The notes beneath the pieces were generated by a model. That model did not search any database. It saw only the letters and a program-made list of their open reading frames with translations, and was not told the DNA's origin. Positions 8,309-16,184 of a DNA stretch of 49,096 nt are shown piece after piece. Every line of letters begins with the position of its first letter. Position 1 is the stretch's first letter. The position numbers were made by a program, and so were the translations under genes. Source of the stretch: Pseudomonadota bacterium (lineage in GTDB: Bacteria; Pseudomonadota; Gammaproteobacteria; Burkholderiales; Burkholderiaceae_C); assembly GCA_023436025.1 (NCBI GenBank), contig JAEZKX010000178.1, forward strand, positions 1 to 49,096. The letters are read 5' to 3'.

Positions 8309-9051
8309 AGCGTGATGCCGCCATCGGCAGCATAGGCCTGGCCGGTGACGAACAGGGATTCGTCGCTGGCGAGGAACACCACCAGCGGCGCGATCTCCTC
8401 CGCCCGCGCCAGCCGCCCCATGGGCTGGCGCGCGACGAAATTCTGCCGCGCCGCCACCGGGTCGTCATGGGCGTTGATGCGCGCCTGCAGCGACGGCGTG
8501 TCCACCGTGCCCGGGCAGATGGCGTTGCAGCGGATGCCATGCGCCACGTAATCGGCCGCCACGCTCTTCGTGAGGCCGATCACCGCGGCCTTGGTGGTGC
8601 CGTAGATGAAGCGATTGGGCAGGCCCTTGATGCTGCTGCACACGCTGGCCATGTTGATGATGCTGCCGCGGCCGCGCCCGCCGTCGTTGCGCAGCATGCG
8701 CGGCAGCGCCGCCTGGATGGCCCAGAACTGCGAGCGCACGTTCAGCTCCAGCGCGAAGCTCCACTCCTCGTCGGTCGCCTGCAGCACGGTGCCGTGGTGG
8801 ACGAAGCCGGCGCAGTTGAACAGGATGTCGAGCGCGGGCATGCCTTCCACCACGCGCGTGATGGCGGCCTTGTCGCGCACGTCGAGCGCCACGCAGCGCA
8901 CATTGGGCACGCCGTCGTAGCTGTCCAGCAGGCGCGGGTCGACATCGGTGGCCCACACCTGCGCGCCCTCGGCGGCAAGGGCCAGGGCGCTGGCGCGGCC
9001 GATGCCTTGGCCAGCGGCAGTGACGAGGGCGGTCTTGTGTTGCAGGCGCAC
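8305..9051 (-). CDS. SDR dehydrogenase, BDH2-like; probable 2-keto-3-deoxy-L-fuconate 4-dehydrogenase
   Basis: This is a 248-residue SDR with strong likeness to the BDH2/DHRS6 group. Shared segments include T-A-A-G-Q-G-I-G, A-T-D-V-D (NAD-specific Asp), F-N-C-A-G-F-V-H-H-G-T, Y-G-T-T-K-A-A-V-I-G-L-T-K-S-V-A-A-D-Y, I-R-C-N-A-I-C-P-G-T-V-D-T-P-S-L and the Q-P-M-G-R-L loop. Bacterial members of this group include the 2-keto-3-deoxy-L-fuconate dehydrogenase of Burkholderia multivorans, which fits the neighbouring FAH hydrolase. The start chosen is GTG at 9051-9049, preceded by an AGGA ribosome site. An ATG at 9210 would add 53 residues encoded through a heptanucleotide repeat and is judged non-coding. 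Confidence 0.87.
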   Translation of the reverse strand: MRLQHKTALVTAAGQGIGRASALALAAEGAQVWATDVDPRLLDSYDGVPNVRCVALDVRDKAAITRVVEGMPALDILFNCAGFVHHGTVLQATDEEWSFALELNVRSQFWAIQAALPRMLRNDGGRGRGSIINMASVCSSIKGLPNRFIYGTTKAAVIGLTKSVAADYVAHGIRCNAICPGTVDTPSLQARINAHDDPVAARQNFVARQPMGRLARAEEIAPLVVFLASDESLFVTGQAYAADGGITL

Positions 9052-9068
9052 GGGGATCCTTCGAAGGG

Positions 9069-9124
9069 GCTGGAAGCTGGAAGCTGGAAGCTGGAAGCTG
9101 GAAGCTGGAAGCTGGAAGCTGGGG
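9069..9124. repeat. Tandem heptanucleotide repeat (GCTGGAA)7
   Basis: There are seven perfect copies of GCTGGAA in a row (9069-9117), then a degenerate GCTGGGG. The tract lies just upstream of the BDH2-like SDR start, in the divergent region shared with gntR. Because the unit is seven bases, copy-number change would shift the spacing of any upstream promoter relative to the gene. Confidence 0.9.
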
Positions 9125-9187
9125 TTGAGGTTAGGGTTGGAGACTAGGGAACATCCGAATGCCACCAGGAGCGGTCGGCCGGATAGT

Positions 9188-9204
9188 AATTGGCCTGACC
9201 ACTT
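9188..9204. promoter_or_regulatory. Candidate GntR (FadR-subfamily) operator
   Basis: The site AATTGGCCTGACCACTT contains the near-palindrome TTGG-N4-ACCA. This is one base from the PdhR/LldR-type consensus (AATTGGT-N3-ACCAATT). It lies 49 bases before the gntR start and about 140 bases before the divergent SDR start, where a regulator of both arms should bind. A wider ATTGG...CCAAT dyad overlaps it (9189-9211). This is inferred from pattern only. Confidence 0.5.
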
Positions 9205-9252
9205 GTCCAATCCGGATCCACCCTAGCCCCGAGCCCGACTCGCTGGAGGCCC

Positions 9253-9978
9253 ATGCCCTTGCAAGCCGTCGAGACCAGCCGCCTCTACCGCCGCATCGCC
9301 GAACAGCTGCGCGGGCTGATCGCGCAGGGCGAGTTCGGGGCCGGCACGCGGCTGCCGGCCGAGCGCGACCTGGCGCGCCAGCTGGGGGTGAGCCGGCCGT
9401 CCGTGCGCGAGGCGCTGATCGCGCTGGAGGTAGAGGGCTGGGTCGAAGTGCGCACCGGCTCGGGCATCTACGTGCGCCCGCCGCGGCAGCGCAGCGGCGC
9501 GCGCGCGCCGGCCAACGGCAACGGCACCGGGACCGACTGGGGGCCGCTCGAGCTGATGCGGGCGCGCGAACTGGTCGAGAGCGAGGTCGCGGCCCTGGCG
9601 GCGCGCCATGCGCGCAAGCCGCAGGTGGACCGGATCGCCGAGGCCCTGGCCCGGATGCACGACGAGGTGGCGGCGGGCGTCGTGCCGCGCGCGGGCGACG
9701 AGGCCTTCCACAACGCCATCGCCGGCGCCTGCGGCAACGAGGTGCTCGGCGACACGGTGCGCGGCTACTGGCACGCGCGCCGGGGGCCGATCTCCGAGCG
9801 CCTGGGCGACCACTTCGAGAACCCGGCTTCCTGGCAGCGCGCGCTGGTGGAACACCAGGCCGTGTTCGAGGCGATCCGTGCGCGCGACCCCGACCGCGCG
9901 CGCGCGGCCATGCAGGACCACCTGAAGAAGGCCTACAGCCGATTCAGCGCGAGCTGGCGCCGCGCCAACCTTCCCTGA
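9253..9978 (+). CDS. GntR-family regulator, FadR subfamily (FCD domain)
   Basis: This is a 241-residue regulator. The winged-helix DNA-binding domain covers about residues 8-75, with the classic L-P-A-E-R-D-L-A-R-Q-L-G-V-S-R-P-S-V-R-E segment. A Gly/Asn-rich linker (about 79-97) leads to an all-helical FCD ligand domain (100-230). Metal-ligand type residues of FCD domains are visible (D-E-A-F-H-N-A-I-A and E-H-Q-A-V-F-E-A-I). A GGAGG ribosome site lies six bases before the ATG. It is divergent from the SDR/FAH genes and directly precedes the TRAP genes. FadR-type regulators beside TRAP and sugar-acid genes usually repress until a hexuronate or keto-deoxy acid binds. Confidence 0.92.
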   Translation: MPLQAVETSRLYRRIAEQLRGLIAQGEFGAGTRLPAERDLARQLGVSRPSVREALIALEVEGWVEVRTGSGIYVRPPRQRSGARAPANGNGTGTDWGPLELMRARELVESEVAALAARHARKPQVDRIAEALARMHDEVAAGVVPRAGDEAFHNAIAGACGNEVLGDTVRGYWHARRGPISERLGDHFENPASWQRALVEHQAVFEAIRARDPDRARAAMQDHLKKAYSRFSASWRRANLP

Positions 9979-10007
9979 CGCCAGAAACCAGCCCAAGGAG
10001 ACAAGCC

Positions 10008-10985
10008 ATGCGCAAACGCCTCACCCTCCACTTCTTCGCCGCCTGCGCGCTGGCGGCCGCCAGCGCAGTGCCGGCCCATGCACAGACGAAGCTGAAATGG
10101 GCGCACGTGTACGAAACCTCGGAGCCGTACCACAAGTGGTCGGTGTGGGCGGGCGAGGAGTTCAAGAAGCGCACCAACGGCAAGTTCGAGATCCAGGTGT
10201 TCCCCGCCTCCAGCCTGGGCAAGGAAAGCGACATCAACCAGGGCCTGCAGCTGGGCACGGTGGACATCATCCTCACCGGCGCCTCGTTCGCCGCCAACGC
10301 CTACCCGCGGCTGGCCGTCAGCTACTACCCCTTCACCTTCCGCGACGCCGACCACGTCATCAAGTACGGCAGGAGCGAGGTCTTCAAGGACCTGGCCGAG
10401 GGCTACAAGAAGGCCACCGGCAACACCGTGACCGCCCTCACCTACTACGGGGCGCGCCACGCCACCAGCAACAAGCTGTTCACCAACTGCGACCAGATGA
10501 AGGGCCTGAAGATGCGCGTGCCCGACGCGCCGGCCTACACCGCGCTGCCGCGCGCCTGCGGCGCCAACCCCACGCCCATCGCCTTCGCCGAGGTCTACCT
10601 GGCGCTGCAGAACGGCACGGTGGACGCGCAGGAGAATCCCCTGCCCACCATCGAGGCGAAGAAGTTCTTCGAGGTGCAGAAGAACATCATCCTCACCGGC
10701 CACATCGCCGATGCGCTGCTGACCATCATCTCGCCCAGCACCTTGGCCAAGATGACGCCGGCCGAGCAGAAGATCCTGGCGGAGGTGACGCAGGAGGCCG
10801 CGGTGCGGGCCACCGAGGACATCCGCAAGCGCGAGGGCGAGCTGGTCGAGGAGTTCAGGAAGAAGGGCATCAACGTGGTCACCGTCGACCGCAACGACTT
10901 CCAGCAGCGCGTGCTCAAGGCCATCACCTTCGAGTCGATGAAGCTGGACAAGAAGGACTGGGACCGCATCATCGCGATCAAGTGA
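10008..10985 (+). CDS. TRAP transporter substrate-binding protein (DctP family)
   Basis: This is a periplasmic solute receptor of 325 residues. The signal peptide (about 1-25) ends in A-H-A-Q, and the mature protein begins T-K-L-K-W-A-H. DctP-family marks are G-K-F-E-I-Q-V-F-P-A-S-S-L-G, K-G-L-K-M-R-V-P-D-A-P (with the conserved substrate Arg) and the F-A-E-V-Y-L-A-L-Q-N-G-T-V-D-A-Q-E-N-P segment. A GGAG ribosome site lies nine bases before the ATG. It starts 29 bases after gntR. The family binds C4-dicarboxylates, sugar acids and related carboxylates; the neighbouring enzymes point to an aldonate or deoxy-sugar acid. Confidence 0.93.
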   Translation: MRKRLTLHFFAACALAAASAVPAHAQTKLKWAHVYETSEPYHKWSVWAGEEFKKRTNGKFEIQVFPASSLGKESDINQGLQLGTVDIILTGASFAANAYPRLAVSYYPFTFRDADHVIKYGRSEVFKDLAEGYKKATGNTVTALTYYGARHATSNKLFTNCDQMKGLKMRVPDAPAYTALPRACGANPTPIAFAEVYLALQNGTVDAQENPLPTIEAKKFFEVQKNIILTGHIADALLTIISPSTLAKMTPAEQKILAEVTQEAAVRATEDIRKREGELVEEFRKKGINVVTVDRNDFQQRVLKAITFESMKLDKKDWDRIIAIK

Positions 10986-11581
10986 TGTCGGCCCTTCCTT
11001 CCGAAGCCGCCCGCCCGTCGCTGGACGACCTGCCGCGGGTGATGGGGCCCGACGGCACGTTCCACGCCGAGGACGAGGCCGTGGACCTCTCCGCCACGCC
11101 CTGGGAAGCCTGGGTGGCCCTGGCCTTCTTCTGGACGCTGGGCGCCGTGGTGTTCTACCAGTTCTTCACCCGCTACGTGCTCAACGACTCGGCCGCATGG
11201 ACGGAGGAGATCGCGCGCTACCTGCTGATCGGGGTGGTCTTCACCGGCGCCACCATCGGCGTGGCGAAGAACAACCACATCCAGGTCGACTTCTTCTACC
11301 GCTACCTGCCGCCGCGCGCCGGCCGCGCGATGGCGACCGCGGTCGACGTGCTGCGCGCGCTGTTCTTCGCGGCGGCGGTGGTGTTGACGGTGCTGATGAT
11401 GCGCAAGCTCGGAAGCAACGTCCGCATGACCATGGTGGACTTGCCGATGAACTGGGTCTATGGCGTGTGCCTGCTCGGCTTCGCCATGATGGCCGTGCGA
11501 TCCGTGCTGGTCGCGCGGCGCCACTGGCGGCGCGGCTACAGCGTGCTGGAGCGGCCCATGACCGACATCAACGACGACTAG
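10985..11581 (+). CDS. TRAP transporter small permease (DctQ family)
   Basis: This is a 198-residue membrane protein with four predicted helices (about 40-60, 75-95, 118-138 and 156-176). The conserved W-T-E-E-I-A-R-Y-L-L motif of DctQ subunits is present, as is the K-N-N-H-I-Q-V-D-F segment. The hydrophilic N-terminus of about 38 residues is longer than in many DctQ proteins. The start codon overlaps the dctP stop by one base (TGATG), indicating coupled translation. It forms the membrane complex with the large subunit encoded next. Confidence 0.92.
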   Translation: MSALPSEAARPSLDDLPRVMGPDGTFHAEDEAVDLSATPWEAWVALAFFWTLGAVVFYQFFTRYVLNDSAAWTEEIARYLLIGVVFTGATIGVAKNNHIQVDFFYRYLPPRAGRAMATAVDVLRALFFAAAVVLTVLMMRKLGSNVRMTMVDLPMNWVYGVCLLGFAMMAVRSVLVARRHWRRGYSVLERPMTDINDD

Positions 11582-11591
11582 GACAACCACG

Positions 11592-12986
11592 ATGCTGAAG
11601 GTCCTGTTCCTGCTGCTCATGGGCGGCGGCATTCCCGTGGCGATCGCGATGGCCGGCTCGGCGCTGCTCTACATCCTGTCGAGCGGCAACCTGCCGCCCT
11701 TCGTGGTGATTCACCGCATGGTCAGCGGCATCGACAGCTTCCCGCTGCTGGCCGTGCCCTTCTTCATCCTGGCCGGCAACCTGATGAACAACGCCGGCAT
11801 CACCAACCGCATCTACAACTACGCGCTGGCCCTGGTGGGCTGGCTCAAGGGCGGACTGGGCCATGTCAACGTGGTGGGCTCGGTGGTGTTCGCCGGCATG
11901 AGCGGCACGGCCATCGCCGATGCCGCCGGCCTGGGCACCATCGAGATCAAGGCGATGAAGGACCACGGCTACGCCACCGAGTTCGCGGTGGGGGTGACGG
12001 CGGCCTCGGCCACGCTGGGCCCCATCATCCCGCCGAGCCTGCCCTTCGTGATCTACGGGATGATGGCCAATGTCAGCGTGGGCGCGCTGTTCCTGGCCGG
12101 CATCCTTCCGGGCGTGCTGATGGCAGTCCTGATGATGCTGACGGTGGCCTGGTTCGCGCACCGCAACGGCTGGGGCGGCGACATCCGCTTCGAGTGGCCG
12201 CGCGTCACCAAGGCGCTGGTCGAAACCGCGGTGGTCGTGCTGTGGCCGCTGGCCATGTGGGCGCTGATCACCAAGGCCGGCCTGCCGGCGCAGGCCACGG
12301 TGCTGGCCGGCGCCATCGTGCTGTTCGCGGCCGACCGCCGCTTCCGCTTCCAGGCGGTGCTGCCCATCATGACGCCGGTGCTGCTGATCGGCGGCATGAC
12401 CAGCGGCATCTTCACCCCCACCGAGGGCGCCATCGCGGCCTGCCTGTGGGCCATGGTGCTGGGGTTCGCCTGGTACCGCACGCTCACCTGGAAGATGTTC
12501 GTCAAGGTCTCGCTGGACACGGTGGAGACCACGGCGACCGTCCTCTTCATCGTGGCGGCAGCCAGCATCTTCGGATGGATGCTCACGGCCACCGGCGTCA
12601 CGGCGGCGATCTCCTCCTGGGTGCTGGCCTTCACCAAGGAGCAGTGGGTGTTCCTGCTGCTGGCCAACCTGCTGATGCTGTTCGTCGGCTGCTTCCTGGA
12701 ACCGACCGCCGCCATCACCATCCTCGTTCCCATCCTGGTGCCCATCTGCCAGCAGCTGGGCATCGACCTGGTCCACTTCGGCCTGGTGATGGTTCTCAAC
12801 CTGATGATCGGCCTGCTGCACCCGCCCATGGGCATGGTGCTGTTCGTGCTGGCGCGGGTGGCCAGGCTGTCGGTGGAGCGCACCACGGTCGCCATCCTGC
12901 CGTGGCTGCTGCCGCTGCTGGTGTCACTGGCACTCATCACCTACTGGCCGAAGGCAGTCCTCTGGCTGCCGAAGATGTTCTACTGA
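11592..12986 (+). CDS. TRAP transporter large permease (DctM family)
   Basis: This is a 464-residue transporter subunit with about 12 hydrophobic segments. Typical DctM signatures are present: P-F-F-I-L-A-G-N-L-M-N-N-A-G-I, G-S-V-V-F-A-G-M-S-G-T-A-I-A-D-A, G-P-I-I-P-P-S-L-P, S-G-I-F-T-P-T-E-G-A-I-A and the C-terminal H-P-P-M-G. It provides the Na+-coupled transport path. It lies ten bases after dctQ and is followed 18 bases later by the dehydratase gene, so uptake and catabolism are cotranscribed. Confidence 0.94.
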   Translation: MLKVLFLLLMGGGIPVAIAMAGSALLYILSSGNLPPFVVIHRMVSGIDSFPLLAVPFFILAGNLMNNAGITNRIYNYALALVGWLKGGLGHVNVVGSVVFAGMSGTAIADAAGLGTIEIKAMKDHGYATEFAVGVTAASATLGPIIPPSLPFVIYGMMANVSVGALFLAGILPGVLMAVLMMLTVAWFAHRNGWGGDIRFEWPRVTKALVETAVVVLWPLAMWALITKAGLPAQATVLAGAIVLFAADRRFRFQAVLPIMTPVLLIGGMTSGIFTPTEGAIAACLWAMVLGFAWYRTLTWKMFVKVSLDTVETTATVLFIVAAASIFGWMLTATGVTAAISSWVLAFTKEQWVFLLLANLLMLFVGCFLEPTAAITILVPILVPICQQLGIDLVHFGLVMVLNLMIGLLHPPMGMVLFVLARVARLSVERTTVAILPWLLPLLVSLALITYWPKAVLWLPKMFY

Positions 12987-13004
12987 CCGCACCGTCACGC
13001 TTCC

Positions 13005-14531
13005 ATGACTCCCTTCATCCGACTCCATTCCGACGACGACGTCCTCATCGCGCGCACCCAGCTGGTGGGCGGCACCGAGGTCGAAGGCGTCGCCGTGCGC
13101 GGCCTGGTGCCGCCCGGCCACAAGGTCGCGGTGCGCGCCATCGCCGCCGGCGCACCGGTGCGGCGCTACAACCAGATCATCGGCTTCGCCAGCAGGCCGA
13201 TCGCGCCCGGCGAGCACGTGCACGTGCACAACCTCTCCATCGGGGCGGAAGGCGGCGCCTTCGCCCGCGACTACGCCTTCGGCGCCGACGTCAGGCCGCC
13301 GCCGGCCGCGCGCGAAGCCACGTTCCAGGGCATCCGCCGCGCCGACGGCCGGGTGGCCACACGCAACTACATCGGCATCCTGTCCAGCGTGAACTGCTCG
13401 GCCACCGCCGCCCGCGCCATCGCCGACCACTTCTCGCGCCGGACCAATCCCGGTGCGCTGGCGGACTTCCCCAACGTCGACGGTGTGGTGGCGCTCACGC
13501 ACGGCACGGGCTGCGGCATGGACGCCGACGGCGCCGGCATGCGCGTGCTGGAGCGCACGCTGGCCGGCTACGCCACCCACGCCAACTTCGCCGGCGTGCT
13601 GGTGGTGGGCCTGGGCTGCGAGGCCAACCAGATCAACGCCTGGCTGGCGCACAGCAGCCTGCGCGAGGGCGAGACCCTGCGCGTCTTCAACATCCAGGAC
13701 AGCGGCGGCACCCGCAAGACGGTGGACCGGGGCATCGCGCTGGTGCGCGAGATGCTGCCGGCGGCCAACCGCGTGCGGCGCGGGCCCTGCAGCGCGGCGC
13801 ACATCACCATCGGCCTGCAGTGCGGCGGCTCCGACGGCTATTCCGGCATCAGCGCCAACCCGGCGCTCGGCGCCGCGGTCGACCTGCTGGTGGCCCACGG
13901 CGGCACCGCCATCCTCTCGGAGACGCCCGAGATCTACGGAGCCGAACACCTGCTGACCCGGCGCGCCGTGCGGCGCGAAGTGGGCGAGAAGCTGTTGGAG
14001 CGCATCCGCTGGTGGGAGCACTACACCCGCATCAACCACGGCGAGATGAACAACAACCCCTCGCCCGGCAACAAGGCGGGTGGGCTGACGACCATCCTCG
14101 AGAAGTCGCTGGGCGCTGTGGCCAAGGGCGGCACGACCAACCTGGAGGCGGTGTACGAATACGCCGAGAGGGTCGAGCGCCACGGCTTCGTCTACATGGA
14201 CACGCCCGGCTACGACCCGGTCAGCGCCACCGGCCAGGTGGCCGGCGGCGCCAACCTGATCTGCTTCACCACCGGCCGCGGCTCGGCCTACGGCTGCGCG
14301 CCCGCGCCTTCGCTGAAGCTCGCCACCAACACCGCGCTGTGGCAACGGCAGGAAGAGGACATGGACATCAACTGCGGCGAGATCATCGACGGCCAGGCCT
14401 CGGTGCAGGAGATGGGCGAGCGCATCTTCCGCCTGGTGCTGGCCACCGCCTCGGGCGCTTGGACCAAGAGCGAGCAGCACGGCTACGGGCAGAACGAGTT
14501 CGTGCCCTGGCAGCTGGGTGCGGTGATGTGA
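13005..14531 (+). CDS. UxaA-family (altronate/galactarate-type) sugar-acid dehydratase
   Basis: This is a 508-residue enzyme with an N-terminal SAF domain (about 1-78) fused to the catalytic UxaA domain, the normal layout for altronate dehydratases. Likely metal-site residues are C131 (S-S-V-N-C-S-A), C170 (H-G-T-G-C-G-M) and C205 (G-L-G-C-E-A-N-Q), with I-G-L-Q-C-G-G-S-D further on. Members of this family from Herbaspirillum and related bacteria dehydrate L-fuconate, L-galactonate or D-arabinonate as well as altronate to the 2-keto-3-deoxy acid. That product is what the SDR and FAH enzymes encoded across the promoter would use. No uxaB or uxaC is present, which argues against a hexuronate pathway. 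Confidence 0.9.
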   Translation: MTPFIRLHSDDDVLIARTQLVGGTEVEGVAVRGLVPPGHKVAVRAIAAGAPVRRYNQIIGFASRPIAPGEHVHVHNLSIGAEGGAFARDYAFGADVRPPPAAREATFQGIRRADGRVATRNYIGILSSVNCSATAARAIADHFSRRTNPGALADFPNVDGVVALTHGTGCGMDADGAGMRVLERTLAGYATHANFAGVLVVGLGCEANQINAWLAHSSLREGETLRVFNIQDSGGTRKTVDRGIALVREMLPAANRVRRGPCSAAHITIGLQCGGSDGYSGISANPALGAAVDLLVAHGGTAILSETPEIYGAEHLLTRRAVRREVGEKLLERIRWWEHYTRINHGEMNNNPSPGNKAGGLTTILEKSLGAVAKGGTTNLEAVYEYAERVERHGFVYMDTPGYDPVSATGQVAGGANLICFTTGRGSAYGCAPAPSLKLATNTALWQRQEEDMDINCGEIIDGQASVQEMGERIFRLVLATASGAWTKSEQHGYGQNEFVPWQLGAVM

Positions 14532-14538
14532 GGACGCG

Positions 14539-15624
14539 ATGAGGACCATCCACGCGGCGCCCTTGCGGCGCGCGGTGGCGGCGGTGCTGGCCGCCGCCGG
14601 CAGCCACGCCGACGAAGCCCGGGCAGTGGCCGACAACCTGGTGCTGGCCAACCTGAGTGGCCACGACTCGCACGGCGTGGGCATGGTGCCGCGCTATGTG
14701 GATGCCGTGCTCGAAGGCAGCCTGCGGCCCAACGCCGGCATCGCGATCCGGCTCGATGCACCTGGCCTGCTGGCGGCCGACGGCCAGCGCGGCTACGGCC
14801 AGGTGGTGGGGCAGCAGGCCGTGGAGCGTGCCATCGACAAGGCCCTGGACACCGGCACGTGCGTGCTGGCGCTGGCCAACGCGCACCACCTCGGCCGCAT
14901 CGGCCACTTCGCCGAAATGGCCGTGGCCGAGGGCCTGGTCAGCATCCACTTCGTCAACGTGCTGTCGCGGCCGGTGGTGGCGCCCTTCGGTGGCGGCGAC
15001 GGCCGCTATGGCACCAACCCCTTCTGCGTCGGCATTCCGCTGGAGGGCCGCGCGCCCTTCGTGCTCGACTTCGCCACCAGCCGGGTGGCACAGGGCAAGA
15101 TGCGCGTGGCCCACAACGCGGGCCGGCCGGTCGAGCCCGGCTACCTCATCGACGCCGAAGGGCGCCCCACCACCGACCCTGGCGTGGTGGTGGTGCCGCA
15201 GGCAGGCGGCCTGTTCGGCGCCCTGCTCGCCTTCGGTGAACACAAGGGCTATGGCATGGCCATCGCCTGCGAGCTGCTGGGTGGCGCGCTGACGGGCGGC
15301 GGCACCTGGCACGGACCCGCGGACGGGAAGCGCGCGGTGTTCAACGGCATGTTCACGGTGCTGGTCGACCCGCGCCGCCTGGGCACGCAGACCGCTTTCG
15401 GGCAGGAAGCGCTGGCCTTCGTCGACTGGCTCAAGCGCAGCCCGGCGGCGCCGGGTACCGAAGGCGTGCTGCTGGCCGGCGAGCCCGAGCGCGCAGCCCG
15501 GCGCGAACGCGAGCGCACGGGCATCGTGATCGACGACCAGACTTGGGAAGAAATCGTGGCTGCGGGCGCCAAGGTGGGCGCCCGCGTGGAAGAAGCCCCG
15601 GGCGCGGGTACCGCCAGCCGCTGA
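14539..15624 (+). CDS. Ldh-family (malate/L-lactate/sugar-acid) oxidoreductase
   Basis: This is a 361-residue NAD(P)-dependent oxidoreductase of the Ldh_2 (YiaK/YlbC/malate dehydrogenase) fold. Family marks are S-G-H-D-S-H-G-V (about 39-46), A-N-A-H-H-L-G-R-I-G-H (112-122, catalytic His), G-T-N-P-F-C-V-G-I-P and the D-F-A-T-S segment. It lies seven bases after the dehydratase gene. In this cluster it could oxidise the L-lactate-like hydroxy acid released by the FAH enzyme, or reduce a keto acid intermediate. Family alone cannot set the substrate. Confidence 0.88.
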   Translation: MRTIHAAPLRRAVAAVLAAAGSHADEARAVADNLVLANLSGHDSHGVGMVPRYVDAVLEGSLRPNAGIAIRLDAPGLLAADGQRGYGQVVGQQAVERAIDKALDTGTCVLALANAHHLGRIGHFAEMAVAEGLVSIHFVNVLSRPVVAPFGGGDGRYGTNPFCVGIPLEGRAPFVLDFATSRVAQGKMRVAHNAGRPVEPGYLIDAEGRPTTDPGVVVVPQAGGLFGALLAFGEHKGYGMAIACELLGGALTGGGTWHGPADGKRAVFNGMFTVLVDPRRLGTQTAFGQEALAFVDWLKRSPAAPGTEGVLLAGEPERAARRERERTGIVIDDQTWEEIVAAGAKVGARVEEAPGAGTASR

Positions 15625-15671
15625 GGCCGCGGCTGGCGCCCGCGCGGGGGGAAGCGCCCGGCGCTTCTCCC
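15612..15671. terminator. Two hairpins at the end of the TRAP/sugar-acid operon
   Basis: A ten-base-pair stem (CGCCAGCCGC-type arms, 15612-15638, overlapping the stop codon) is followed by a second stem GAAGCG-CCCGG-CGCTTC (15651-15667). Both sit between convergent genes and could end transcription on either strand. No T tract follows. Confidence 0.4.
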
Positions 15672-15679
15672 AGCTGGGG

Positions 15680-16048
15680 TCAGCGCAGGTGCTGCCAGCG
15701 CTGGAAGTCGCCGTCGCGCATCACGTTCGGCGGCACGTTGACCCAGTAGTTGCGGGTCACCGTGACGGTGTTGCCGTCGACCGTCCGCGATTCGCCGGCC
15801 TGCACGATGGATGCGGAGGAGCCGTAGACGGCCTTGTTCGCGACCAGCTGTCCGTCCGGCCCCTGCACCAGGCCCGAGCCGCGGATCATGACCGGACTGG
15901 TGGAGGTCACGGCAGCCCCTTCCACGACCGTGACCTCCCCGACGGGCTGCGCCGGAGCCTGCGGGGTCTGCTGGGGAGCCTGCGCGAACGCAGAGGCGGA
16001 AACGGCGGCGGCCAGGGCGACGGCCCAGCCGGCTTGCTTGAATTTCAT
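15680..16048 (-). CDS. Small secreted protein, unknown function
   Basis: This is a 122-residue protein with a clear signal peptide (about 1-22, ending A-F-A-Q). A Gln/Pro/Ala-rich linker (23-37) leads to a beta-rich domain with many Val, Thr and Gly residues and an N-Y-W-V-N-V-P-P-N-V-M-R-D-G-D tail. The ATG at 16048 sits five bases after a GGAG ribosome site; a GTG two codons upstream overlaps that site and is less likely. I do not recognise the family. It stands alone between convergent and codirectional genes, so context gives no clue. Confidence 0.75.
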   Translation of the reverse strand: MKFKQAGWAVALAAAVSASAFAQAPQQTPQAPAQPVGEVTVVEGAAVTSTSPVMIRGSGLVQGPDGQLVANKAVYGSSASIVQAGESRTVDGNTVTVTRNYWVNVPPNVMRDGDFQRWQHLR

Positions 16049-16184
16049 GTTCACTCCTTCAGGACAAAAAAAGGGGAACTTCCGGGTTCCTGGATTCCAT
16101 TACAGGGGGGCAGCAATGGCTGGCGCGACGGAACCTGCTGACAGCGCTTGTAGGCGAGCCGGAACGGTGGAGTCGCCCGGGCGC

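Noticed and set aside
9069..9124. Possible CRISPR array
   Set aside because: The repeats are seven bases long and directly adjacent, with no spacers and no cas genes in the window.
9052..9210. N-terminal extension of the BDH2-like SDR starting at ATG 9210
   Set aside because: The extension would be encoded by the GCTGGAA tract and lies upstream of the normal SDR start; the GTG at 9051 has a ribosome site and gives the family length.
16061..16100. GGAACTT motif resembling a sigma-E promoter upstream region
   Set aside because: No matching -10 element at the right distance and no plus-strand gene follows it.
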